From Rhodospirillales bacterium RIFCSPLOWO2_12_FULL_67_15 (GTDB lineage: Bacteria; Pseudomonadota; Alphaproteobacteria; Rhodospirillales; 2-12-FULL-67-15): DNA of 9,202 nt. The translations under genes were made by a program, and so were the position numbers. Where the stretch lies: NCBI GenBank assembly GCA_001830475.1, contig MIAC01000279.1, forward strand, positions 1,405 to 10,606, in the 5' to 3' direction. The notes below the pieces were generated by a model. That model saw only the letters and a list, made by a program, of their open reading frames with translations, did not search any database and was not told where the DNA came from. Shown piece by piece: positions 1 through 6,199 of this stretch. Each line of letters opens with the position of its first letter. The stretch's first letter is position 1.

Positions 1-94
1 TGTTAACCACGCCGGAGGCATGCTCTCGCCCATGACTCTTTTCAGGGCCGTCGCCGCCCTGGGTGCGGCGGTGCCCGCCGTAGAGGTCGCGTGA
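1..94 (+). CDS. C-terminal end of an unrecognised protein (5' partial)
   Basis: The frame starting at base 2 is open from the window edge to TGA at 92-94 and gives about 30 residues ending in ...PAVEVA. The other two plus-strand frames meet stops early (TAA at 4-6 and TGA at 38-40), so this is the only frame that can carry a gene here. The last bases contain the ribosome binding site of the next gene (GAGG at 83-86), and the stop overlaps that gene's ATG as TGATG. This is typical of translationally coupled operon genes. The residues visible (NHAGGMLSP, then an Ala/Val-rich end) are too few to name a family, and I do not recognise it. Confidence 0.5.
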   Translation, partial: VNHAGGMLSPMTLFRAVAALGAAVPAVEVA

Positions 95-345
95 TGCTGC
101 GAAACAAGAAGCCCATCGAAGCCGAGTGGCGGGTTTACGCCGAACAAGGCATTCCCTTCGACGCCTCCGACGAGCAGCGCGTCGAGTGCCGGAGAGCCTT
201 CTACGCCGGCGCCACGGCCCTCGTGCGCGCGCTCGGCAAGCTGGGGCCGGGCGTCGACCCCATCGAGGCTTACCTCGCCGTGTTCGAGGGCGCCGCCGAC
301 GAGCTCAAGCGGTTCATCGAGGACGGCAAGGCCGGCCGGGCATGA
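94..345 (+). CDS. Small conserved-type hypothetical protein, 83 aa
   Basis: This is a soluble, charged, probably all-helical 83-residue protein with no signal peptide or membrane segment. ATG at 94 is preferred over GTG at 91 because GAGG at 83-86 then sits 7 nt upstream. Residues about 10-45 (an EWRVYAEQ segment, then DASDEQRVECRRAFYAGA) resemble a small-protein pattern I associate with hypothetical proteins of proteobacterial accessory and prophage genes, in which a Q..E.RRAFYAGA stretch recurs. This is recalled pattern similarity, not a search result. The C-terminal half (IEAYLAVFEGAADELKRFIE) is an amphipathic helix candidate. It overlaps the preceding gene by 1 nt and is 7 nt from the next, so the three are probably cotranscribed. 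The function is unknown. Confidence 0.7.
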   Translation: MLRNKKPIEAEWRVYAEQGIPFDASDEQRVECRRAFYAGATALVRALGKLGPGVDPIEAYLAVFEGAADELKRFIEDGKAGRA

Positions 346-352
346 CGACGCC

Positions 353-958
353 ATGAAAACCATCGACCGGCCTGGCGCTCGCCGCGTGGCTCACTTCGAG
401 TCCGTGGCCGTCTTGGGCGCGGCCGTGCTCGTGGCGGCTTCCGCGCTCGTCCTTCTTTCTCCCGGACAGGCCGCGGCCGAGGAGTGCGTGCGCCTCGTTC
501 CCGACCCGGGCGGCGAATCGCTGGTCAATCAATGCAACGCCTGCCGGATCGTCACCCTGCTCCGCAGCCGCACCGGCAACGCGACGCCGACGCAGCGGAG
601 CTTCACGGTCCATCCCGGGATGCCGGTCGCGGTGCCGTTCAAGGGTCCGGGCCGCTCGCGGATGACCTCCGAATCGCCTTGCGAAGGCACGCCCGGCGCG
701 CCGGTCAACATCGTCAAGCCCGAGGCCCAGGCCGCGGCGGAGCCGGAGCCAATCTGCGTCAAGCTCTTTCGCGTCGAAGACCGGGTGGTGATGCTGAACG
801 GCTGCGACTTTTGCCGCAAGATCACGGTCGCCCGCACCGGTCCCGGCGGCGGCGAAGCGCGCATGAGCTACGATCTCAAGGGGAAAAGCAGCCTGCCGCT
901 CGATCCGCTCGGCGCGGCGGCGGCGCGGATCGCCGGCGAAGGCCGCTGCGAGGGCTGA
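353..958 (+). CDS. Exported protein with two tandem four-cysteine repeats, 201 aa
   Basis: The protein is predicted to be secreted to the periplasm or surface. A basic N-terminus (residues 1-16) is followed by a hydrophobic stretch at about 17-37 and a likely signal peptidase I site after the AAA near residue 42. The mature part is an internal duplication. Unit 1 has cysteines at 45, 61, 64 and 110, and unit 2 at 135, 151, 154 and 199, so each unit reads C-x15-C-x2-C-x44/45-C. The units start alike (CVRL and CVKL) and share the CxxC context (NQCNACRIV and NGCDFCRKI). An Ala/Glu/Pro linker near 123-133 joins them. The cysteines could form disulfides or bind a metal. No family is recognised. 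The start ATG is 7 nt after the preceding stop with only a weak ribosome binding site. The stop lies 5 nt from that of the convergent CoA-transferase gene. Confidence 0.85.
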   Translation: MKTIDRPGARRVAHFESVAVLGAAVLVAASALVLLSPGQAAAEECVRLVPDPGGESLVNQCNACRIVTLLRSRTGNATPTQRSFTVHPGMPVAVPFKGPGRSRMTSESPCEGTPGAPVNIVKPEAQAAAEPEPICVKLFRVEDRVVMLNGCDFCRKITVARTGPGGGEARMSYDLKGKSSLPLDPLGAAAARIAGEGRCEG

Positions 959-963
959 AACTT

Positions 964-2115
964 TTAGAGCGCAACTTCCCATGCCGCCAGGGCATCATCC
1001 GCCGTCACGTCCCTGAAGGGCGCGCGGGCGGGCGGGGCGCGGCCCCCCACGATCGCGGCGAAGGCGGCTTCGACGTGCGAAGGAGCGCCGGTGTTCGCGT
1101 CGGCGGGCACGCGGCGGATCAGCCCGCGCGCGGCGGCGTGGGGATGGTCCGCGACTTCGCCGTGGTCCAGCACCGCCTGGTAGCAGCAATCCACGCGCCC
1201 GAGCCGGTCGTCCCATTCGGCGCGACTCCCCGTGGCGACGTGCGCCGCGACTTCGGCGATCAGGGCGGTTTGCGGCAACGGGTCGGCGTGACGCGGGACC
1301 CATTCGGGCCGGCCGACGGCTGCGCAGAAGTTGCGCCAAAACGCGGGTTCGATCGCGCCCAAGGTGACGAACTTCCCGTCCCGGGTGCGATAGATCCGAT
1401 AATACGCCGCGCCGCCGTTGAGCATCGCGGCTTCGCGCGAAGGGGTGGAACCGGCGGCTGCCGCGGTCAGTCCCCACGCCTGCCACGCGAGCGCGGTTTC
1501 GGCGAGGGAAACGTCCACGAACGCGCCTTGTCCCGTCCGCGCGCGGTTGAGCAAGCCGCCGAGAACGCAGAGCGCCGCGTGCATCGCGCTGGCGTTATCG
1601 GCGATCGGGGGAAAAGCGATGGCCGGCGCAGCAAAGGGGCCGCTCGCGGCGAGCGCGCCGGCGAACGCGAGGTAATTGAGATCGTGCCCGGCCGCGGACG
1701 CGAGCGGCCCGGTCTGGCCGTAGCCCGAGAGCGCGACATGGACGAGACGCGGATTGAGCGCGCGCAAGGCTTCCGCGCCCAAGCCGAGCTTCGGCAACGC
1801 GCCGGGCCGGAAAGATTCGATCAGCGCGTCGGCGGCGGCCGCGAGCCGCTCGAACGCGCGCATGCCCTTCTCGTTCTTGAGGTCGAGACGGACGACGCGC
1901 TTGCCCGCGTTGATCGCCGCGTAATAGGGCGAAATCCCCGCCACTTTTTTTCCCGTCACCGGATCGAGCGCGCGCAAGGGATCGCCCGCCGGCGATTCCA
2001 CCTTGAGCACGTCCGCGCCGAGATCGCCAAGAATTTGCGCCGCGCCGGGCCCGGGCAGGTATTGCCCAAGGTCGAGGACGCGGACGCCGGCGAGCCAGGA
2101 GTTCAATGCGTTCAT
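964..2115 (-). CDS. CaiB/BaiF-family CoA-transferase, alpha-methylacyl-CoA racemase-like
   Basis: This 383-residue protein belongs to class III CoA-transferases, which move CoA between acyl groups or epimerise 2-methylacyl-CoA thioesters. It opens with the standard N-terminus (GVRVLDLGQYLPGPGAAQ, then LGADVLKVE at about 32-40), followed by NAGKRVVRLDLK (69-80), the SFRPG segment (101-105), LVHVALSGYGQTGP (124-137) and the TGQGAFVDVSLAE segment (194-206). The GHDLNYLA stretch at 143-150 is characteristic of alpha-methylacyl-CoA racemase. His144 and Asp173 (in PIAD) align with the known catalytic pair of that enzyme (His122/Asp152 in the human protein). I therefore favour a racemase-like role over formyl-CoA transferase, but the substrate cannot be told. 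The start ATG overlaps the toxin gene's stop as TAATG, with only a partial Shine-Dalgarno (GAGA), so translation may be coupled. The gene is G+C-rich like the chromosome, unlike the toxin-antitoxin genes upstream. Confidence 0.9.
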   Translation of the reverse strand: MNALNSWLAGVRVLDLGQYLPGPGAAQILGDLGADVLKVESPAGDPLRALDPVTGKKVAGISPYYAAINAGKRVVRLDLKNEKGMRAFERLAAAADALIESFRPGALPKLGLGAEALRALNPRLVHVALSGYGQTGPLASAAGHDLNYLAFAGALAASGPFAAPAIAFPPIADNASAMHAALCVLGGLLNRARTGQGAFVDVSLAETALAWQAWGLTAAAAGSTPSREAAMLNGGAAYYRIYRTRDGKFVTLGAIEPAFWRNFCAAVGRPEWVPRHADPLPQTALIAEVAAHVATGSRAEWDDRLGRVDCCYQAVLDHGEVADHPHAAARGLIRRVPADANTGAPSHVEAAFAAIVGGRAPPARAPFRDVTADDALAAWEVAL

Positions 2116-2582
2116 TAGGATCTCGGCGTTAATAAACGGGGATCGAACCTAAAAGGCCGATTTGACACCTCGACGATTTTCCCGGCGTGCGAATGGACGG
2201 GATTAATCAGCACGATGTTTTCTTCTGGAACAACCACCGACGGGACCAACATAACCGCCGTTTCGCCATCATCGAGCCACTTTACGCCCACCACTCTCGC
2301 CGCCAATCCATCGAAAAAATCCCAGCCATCAGGGAGATCGTCGCGCTTGGTGCGTATGGTTTCGATGTCGTCCGGAATATCTATTTCGATCAAGATATAA
2401 TCGTCGGGCAATAAATCCGGCGATAAATCCAAATGGACGAGAACTTCGAGGACAGCGAGTGAAGGGCTAGCCGCGGCATAAATGATACGCTGTCCTCTTC
2501 TATGCCATCGCCCCTCCGCGATTTCTCCGCCAATTCCATCGAGCGATTTATGACGGGCTTTCGTGAGTCGCCATGCCTTCAT
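2115..2582 (-). CDS. RES-domain toxin of a type II toxin-antitoxin system
   Basis: This 155-residue protein has the RES fold signature. An Arg sits near the N-terminus (AWRL, R5). It is followed by EGRWHRRGQRIIYAAASPSLAVLE (about 23-46), which includes the conserved Arg25-Trp, Gly30, Tyr35 and Glu46. A C-terminal VPSVVVPEENIVLINPVH segment (113-130) carries Ser115. RES toxins such as MbcT act on NAD+ and deplete the cell of it; that activity is inferred here from family membership, and the usual Arg, Tyr, Glu and Ser positions appear intact, so the toxin is probably functional. The ATG is the first codon after an in-frame stop, and GAGGG lies 10 nt upstream (2593-2597). The gene starts 28 nt after the antitoxin stop. 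Its stop TAA shares one base with the ATG of the next gene. G+C is 153/300 (51%) over 2161-2460, far below its neighbours. Confidence 0.9.
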   Translation of the reverse strand: MKAWRLTKARHKSLDGIGGEIAEGRWHRRGQRIIYAAASPSLAVLEVLVHLDLSPDLLPDDYILIEIDIPDDIETIRTKRDDLPDGWDFFDGLAARVVGVKWLDDGETAVMLVPSVVVPEENIVLINPVHSHAGKIVEVSNRPFRFDPRLLTPRS

Positions 2583-2610
2583 TCACGAAATGCCCTCATC
2601 GACAGAATAT

Positions 2611-3177
2611 TTACGCCGCGATCCCGTGCGCGATCCGTTGCAAGACATCCTCGACCATCCTGCCTCCCAGCTCGGTATCCGCCAGGGCCAGCGGGGCTTT
2701 TCCGCCGAACAGACGGCTTGGCCGCCGCAACCAAGTGGCGGCCTTTTCGCTGTTGGCGAACGTATCTTCCGCGATGGCGATGATTCGGGCGATTCTGAGG
2801 AGCCGTTCGGATTCGATTGCGTTAAGCGGCTCTCTCTTTCGTTCACGGTGAGCAAGTGTCCGCCGGGGCATGACTAAAGAGTCTATCTCGCTCCTGGTCA
2901 GAACTTTGTGTGCGATCAACGTATCGACCGCCTTTACCGGAATGCCGCGCTTAACGATTTCGATCCAATGCAAATCGCGAGCGTGGAAGAACTGATAGGG
3001 CGCCACCGGTCTCGTGCCGCCCATGAAGGAAAGGGAACCTTTGCTCACCGGACTAAAAGTGATCTTGAAGAAATCTTCGATGCCCTCCGAAGAGGTGCCT
3101 TCGCCAACCGGTGCCCTCGGAACCGCGCGTGAAGCGCGCCTCGGGGCTTTTCCCGCGGAGGCTTCCGTTTTCGACAT
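2611..3177 (-). CDS. MbcA/ParS/Xre-type antitoxin (DUF2384), partner of the RES toxin
   Basis: This 188-residue protein should neutralise the RES toxin and repress its own operon. The C-terminal toxin-binding domain is clear at about 134-186: ANSEKAATWLRRPSRLFGGK followed by APLALADTELGGRMVEDVL matches the family pattern of a WL..P...FGG..PL.L..TE.G...VE..L. A Xre-like helix-turn-helix region precedes it (about 70-133, from HWIEIVKRGIPVKAVDTL to ESERLLRIARII). The first 65 or so residues are an extension: a basic, disordered-looking start, then FFKITFSPVSKGSLSFMGG at 36-54. This makes the protein longer than many antitoxins of the family. The start ATG at 3177 has GAGG 5 nt upstream. The order antitoxin-then-toxin is usual for RES systems. 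A palindromic promoter region lies upstream at 3224-3266. A counted line (2821-2880) has 33/60 G+C. Confidence 0.9.
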   Translation of the reverse strand: MSKTEASAGKAPRRASRAVPRAPVGEGTSSEGIEDFFKITFSPVSKGSLSFMGGTRPVAPYQFFHARDLHWIEIVKRGIPVKAVDTLIAHKVLTRSEIDSLVMPRRTLAHRERKREPLNAIESERLLRIARIIAIAEDTFANSEKAATWLRRPSRLFGGKAPLALADTELGGRMVEDVLQRIAHGIAA

Positions 3178-3223
3178 AGCGGCCTCGTTTTTTCGCTGAA
3201 TACCGACACATAGAGCAGGCTAA

Positions 3224-3254
3224 GCAAGATGCCGATATAATATGGGCATCTTGC
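3224..3254 (-). promoter_or_regulatory. Perfect inverted repeat, likely antitoxin operator
   Basis: The arms GCAAGATGCC (3224-3233) and GGCATCTTGC (3245-3254) are perfect reverse complements separated by an 11-nt AT-only-core spacer. On the minus strand the spacer holds TATTAT (3237-3242), a good -10 box. The repeat lies 47 nt upstream of the antitoxin ATG. Neither side has a T-run, so it is not an intrinsic terminator. Binding of a dimeric Xre/MbcA-type antitoxin here would cover the -10 box and start site, which fits autorepression. Binding by the antitoxin is inference. Confidence 0.7.
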
Positions 3255-3266
3255 CGAAACAAACAA
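3237..3266 (-). promoter_or_regulatory. Candidate promoter of the toxin-antitoxin operon
   Basis: On the minus strand TTGTTT (3261-3266) and TATTAT (3237-3242) are 18 nt apart. The -10 box matches the consensus at five of six positions and the -35 box at three. Transcription would begin near 3230, leaving a leader of about 53 nt. The plus strand also reads TATAAT at 3236-3241, but no -35 and no gene follow in that direction, so the minus-strand reading is preferred. Confidence 0.5.
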
Positions 3267-3321
3267 GCGGCTTTTGCGCCGGATTATGCGGTGATCGGAA
3301 GCCCGGCACCCGAGGAAAGGC

Positions 3322-5634
3322 TCACTCCACCAGCGCCGGCGGCTTGCGGTCCTTGCGCTTGGCCGGGAGGTTGCGCCCGGTGGGATCGGGATAATCGAGG
3401 ACGAGCTTGCCCTCCTCCTCGCGCACCAAGGCGACGCCGCCCGAAGCCAGGCGGCCGAACAGGAGCTCATCGGCGAGCGGCTTCTTGATGTGCTCCTGGA
3501 TGACGCGGGCGAGCGGACGGGCGCCCATCTGCCGGTCGTAGCCGGTGCGGGCGAGCCAGGCCCGCGCGCCGTCGGTCATCTCCAAAATCACGCCGTGCTC
3601 CTCGAGTTGCAGCTCGAGCTCGAGAATGAATTTGTCGACGACGCGCGCGACCACCTCGGGCGGCAGGTGGGCGAACGAGATGACGGCGTCGAGCCGGTTG
3701 CGGAACTCGGGCGAGAAGGCGCGCTCGATCGCCTCCTTGTCGTCGCCCTCGCGCTCCAGGCGCTCGAAGCCGATCGGGGCCTTGGCCATCTCCATCGCGC
3801 CGGCGTTGGTGGTCATGATCAGGATCACGTTGCGGAAGTTGACGCTCTTGCCGTTGTGGTCGGTGAGCTTGCCGTGATCCATGATCTGCAGCAGGATGTT
3901 GAACAGGTCGGGGTGCGCCTTCTCGATCTCGTCGAGGAGCAGGACCGTGTGCGGCTGCTGATCGACGGCGTCGGTCAAAAGACCGCCCTGGTCGAAGCCG
4001 ACGTAGCCCGGCGGCGCGCCGATCAGCCGCGAAACCGAGTGGCGCTCCATGTATTCCGACATGTCGAAGCGCACCAGCTGGACGCCGAGGATCTTGGCGA
4101 GCTGGCGCGCGACCTCGGTCTTGCCGACCCCGGTCGGGCCGGAGAAGAGATAACAGCCGATCGGCTTTTCCCCTTCGCGCAGGCCGGCGCGGGCGAGCTT
4201 GATCGAGGCGGCGAGCGCCCCGATCGCCTTGTCCTGGCCGAAGACGACGGTCTTGAGATCGGTTTCCAGGGTGCCGAGCGCCTTGCGGTCATCCACCGAC
4301 ACGCTCCGGGGCGGAATGCGCGCGATCTTGGCGACGACCGTCTCCACGTCCTTGACGGTGACGGTGCGCCGGCGCTTCGCCTCGGGCAGCAGCATGCGCG
4401 CCGCGCCGACCTCGTCGATCACGTCGAGCGCCTTGTCGGGCAGCTTGCGGTCGTGGATGTGGCGCGCCGCGAGTTCCACCGCCGCGCGCATGGCGCCCGC
4501 CGTGTAGCGGACCTTGTGGTGCTTCTCGAAATAGGGCTTGAGGCCTTTGACGATTTTGACCGTGTCCTCGATCGAGGGCTCGTAGATGTCGATCTTCTGA
4601 AAGCGGCGCACCAGCGCGCGGTCCTTTTCGAAGTGGCTGCGGTATTCCTTATAGGTGGTCGAGCCCATGCAGCGGACCGCGCCGGCGGCGAGCGAGGGTT
4701 TGAGGATGTTGGAGGCGTCCATCGAGCCGCCCGAGGTCGCGCCGGCGCCGATCACGGTGTGAATCTCGTCGATGAACATGATCGCGCCGGGCGTGTTCTC
4801 GATCTCGCCGATGACCGCTTTCAGCCGTTCCTCGAAATCGCCGCGGTAGCGCGTACCGGCGAGCAGCGAGCCCATGTCGAGGGCGAAGATGGTGCAGTTC
4901 TTCAAGACGTCCGGCACCTCGCCCTGGACGATGCGCCGCGCCAGGCCTTCGGCGATCGCGGTCTTGCCGACCCCGGCGTCGCCGACGAAAAGCGGATTGT
5001 TCTTGTTGCGCCGGCAGAGAATCTGGATGGTGCGCTCGATTTCGGCTTCGCGGCCGATCAAGGGATCGATCCGCCCTTCGCGCGCTTTCTTGTTGAGATT
5101 GACGCAGTAGGAGTCGAGCGCCTCGTGTCCCTTGCGCACGACCTTTTCCGATTGGGCGTCCTCGTCGGCGCCGTGCGGGGCGCGCGGGCGCGCCGGTCCG
5201 GCCTTGGCGATGCCATGGGAGATGTAGTTGACCGCGTCGAGCCGCGACATTTCCCGCATTTGCAGGCAATAGACGGCGTGGCTTTCGCGCTCCGAGAACA
5301 GCGCCACCACGACGTTGGCCCCGGTCACCTCCTCGCGGCCCGAGGACTGGACGTGCATGATGGCGCGCTGGATCACGCGCTGGAACCCGGCCGTCGGCTT
5401 CGGCTCATGGGCGCGCGCGACCGTTCCCATGCGCGCGAGCTCGCCGTTGATGAATTCGGTCATGTCGACGCGGAGCGAATCGACGTCGACCCCGCAGGCG
5501 CGGAAGACGGCAATCGCGTCGGCGTCGTCGCAGAGCGCGAGCAGAAGATGCTCGAGGGTGGCGTATTCCTGCCGCCGCTGGCCGGCGTTCGCCAAGGCCC
5601 GGTGCAACGTCTGCTCGAGATTGTGCGACAACAT
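3322..5634 (-). CDS. clpA: ATP-dependent Clp protease ATP-binding subunit ClpA
   Basis: ClpA is the AAA+ unfoldase that threads substrates into ClpP in the cytoplasm; with ClpS it degrades N-end-rule proteins. From the start at MLSHNLEQTL the protein has 770 residues, close to the family norm. Upstream in-frame codons run into clpS and are not native. The Clp N-domain spans about 1-145. The first AAA+ module has Walker A GDAGVGKT (218-225), Walker B IMFIDE (285-290) and an arginine-finger region LVRRF (341-345). The second has Walker A GPTGVGKT (499-506), Walker B VLLLDE (564-569) and FRNRLD (644-649). The IGF at 621-623 is the expected ClpP-binding loop, corresponding to IGL in E. coli. No element looks damaged. 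It follows clpS by 5 nt, and its ribosome binding site lies in the end of clpS. No convincing terminator follows it, so some read-through into the toxin-antitoxin genes is possible. clpP is not in the window. Confidence 0.97.
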   Translation of the reverse strand: MLSHNLEQTLHRALANAGQRRQEYATLEHLLLALCDDADAIAVFRACGVDVDSLRVDMTEFINGELARMGTVARAHEPKPTAGFQRVIQRAIMHVQSSGREEVTGANVVVALFSERESHAVYCLQMREMSRLDAVNYISHGIAKAGPARPRAPHGADEDAQSEKVVRKGHEALDSYCVNLNKKAREGRIDPLIGREAEIERTIQILCRRNKNNPLFVGDAGVGKTAIAEGLARRIVQGEVPDVLKNCTIFALDMGSLLAGTRYRGDFEERLKAVIGEIENTPGAIMFIDEIHTVIGAGATSGGSMDASNILKPSLAAGAVRCMGSTTYKEYRSHFEKDRALVRRFQKIDIYEPSIEDTVKIVKGLKPYFEKHHKVRYTAGAMRAAVELAARHIHDRKLPDKALDVIDEVGAARMLLPEAKRRRTVTVKDVETVVAKIARIPPRSVSVDDRKALGTLETDLKTVVFGQDKAIGALAASIKLARAGLREGEKPIGCYLFSGPTGVGKTEVARQLAKILGVQLVRFDMSEYMERHSVSRLIGAPPGYVGFDQGGLLTDAVDQQPHTVLLLDEIEKAHPDLFNILLQIMDHGKLTDHNGKSVNFRNVILIMTTNAGAMEMAKAPIGFERLEREGDDKEAIERAFSPEFRNRLDAVISFAHLPPEVVARVVDKFILELELQLEEHGVILEMTDGARAWLARTGYDRQMGARPLARVIQEHIKKPLADELLFGRLASGGVALVREEEGKLVLDYPDPTGRNLPAKRKDRKPPALVE

Positions 5635-5639
5635 GAAAC

Positions 5640-6026
5640 CTACTCGATTCCGTCTTTTTCGATGGTGCATTGCAGCGGGTGCTGCTGCTGGCGAGCGAGA
5701 TCCATCACCTGCCCGGCCTTGGTCTCGGCGATCTCGTAGGTGTAGACCCCACAAATGCCGACCCCCTTATGGTGGACATGGAGCATGATCCGGATCGCCT
5801 CCTCGTGCGACTTGCCGAAGAGACGCTCGAGCACGTGAACGACGAATTCCATCGGCGTGTAGTCGTCGTTCAACAGCAGCACTTTGTACAGGGAGGGCTT
5901 TTTGGTCTTGGGCCGGGTCTTGACGGCTATCCCGGTGCGCGGCCCGTCGTCGTCGCGGCGCACGGGCGGCGCTTTGGCGGGCCCGTTCGGCGGTACGTTG
6001 GACGATCTGGCGGAAAGCCGGGTCAT
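5640..6026 (-). CDS. clpS: ATP-dependent Clp protease adaptor ClpS
   Basis: ClpS binds proteins with destabilising N-terminal residues and hands them to the N-domain of ClpA. The core at about 45-125 ([20 protein letters not shown], then [19 protein letters not shown] and [10 protein letters not shown]) is very close to the E. coli protein. Residues equal to E. coli Asn34, Asp35, Asp36, Met40 and His66 are present as Asn53, Asp54, Asp55, Met59 and His85, so the alpha-amino-binding pocket is complete. The N-terminal tail (1-44) is longer than in E. coli and is rich in Pro, Arg and Lys. There is no later Met to start from before the core. It is the first gene of a clpSA operon. A TATAAT box and a 19-nt palindrome lie immediately before its ATG. 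Confidence 0.96.
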   Translation of the reverse strand: MTRLSARSSNVPPNGPAKAPPVRRDDDGPRTGIAVKTRPKTKKPSLYKVLLLNDDYTPMEFVVHVLERLFGKSHEEAIRIMLHVHHKGVGICGVYTYEIAETKAGQVMDLARQQQHPLQCTIEKDGIE

Positions 6027-6045
6027 GGATCGAGGTCCTCGATCC
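6027..6045 (-). promoter_or_regulatory. Perfect palindrome abutting the clpS start codon
   Basis: The arms GGATCGAGG (6027-6035) and CCTCGATCC (6037-6045) are exact reverse complements around a single base. The element touches the ATG of clpS and contains the likely Shine-Dalgarno GAGG. In RNA it could fold as an 8-bp stem with a 3-nt loop. It could act as a repressor operator or as a structure that hides the ribosome binding site. Neither is proven by the sequence. Confidence 0.5.
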
Positions 6046-6049
6046 GGAG

Positions 6050-6055
6050 ATTATA
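6050..6055 (-). promoter_or_regulatory. Candidate -10 box of the clpSA promoter
   Basis: The minus strand reads TATAAT, a perfect sigma-70 -10 hexamer, 23 nt before the clpS ATG. The expected -35 region (about 6072-6078) reads only TTTTGC/TTTGCG, a poor match, so the promoter may need an activator or another sigma factor. Transcription from it would start near 6043, inside the palindrome that precedes the gene. Confidence 0.45.
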
Positions 6056-6133
6056 AGGAAACCGCCGCGGCCGCAAAACCCCGTCTCGGCAGGCGGTCGG
6101 GCTTCGATTCGGCCCCGTTAGACCCAAAAGAAT

Positions 6134-6164
6134 GCGCCCGGTGGAGGGAGGGTCCACCGGGCGC
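6134..6164 (-). terminator. Intrinsic terminator of the phasin gene
   Basis: The arms GCGCCCGGTGGA (6134-6145) and TCCACCGGGCGC (6153-6164) form a perfect 12-bp G+C-rich stem with a 7-nt loop. On the minus strand the stem is followed by ATTCTTTT, a short T-tract. It lies 36-66 nt after the phasin stop and upstream of the clpS promoter, so it separates the two transcription units. Confidence 0.85.
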
Positions 6165-6199
6165 GGATGCTGCCCGTCTCTTGGGGGATGGGAGGGAGC

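Noticed and set aside
484..2118. A 544-codon plus-strand frame across the exported-protein gene and antisense to the CoA-transferase
   Set aside because: It overlaps two well-supported genes in the wrong frame or strand and has an Arg/Gly-rich translation without domain features.
3224..3254. The palindrome read as a clpA terminator
   Set aside because: The loop is AT-rich and no T-tract follows on either strand; an operator explains the -10 box inside it better.
3490..5739. A 749-codon open frame on the plus strand, antisense to clpA
   Set aside because: It mirrors the third-position G+C bias of clpA; its translation is Asp/Ala/Gly/Val/Arg-rich without any motif, and the opposite strand is an unambiguous clpA.
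5635..5754. A 40-residue N-terminal extension of ClpA
   Set aside because: The extension is read out of frame from clpS coding sequence; ClpA proteins begin at the M-L-S-H-N-L-E-Q-like segment at 5634.
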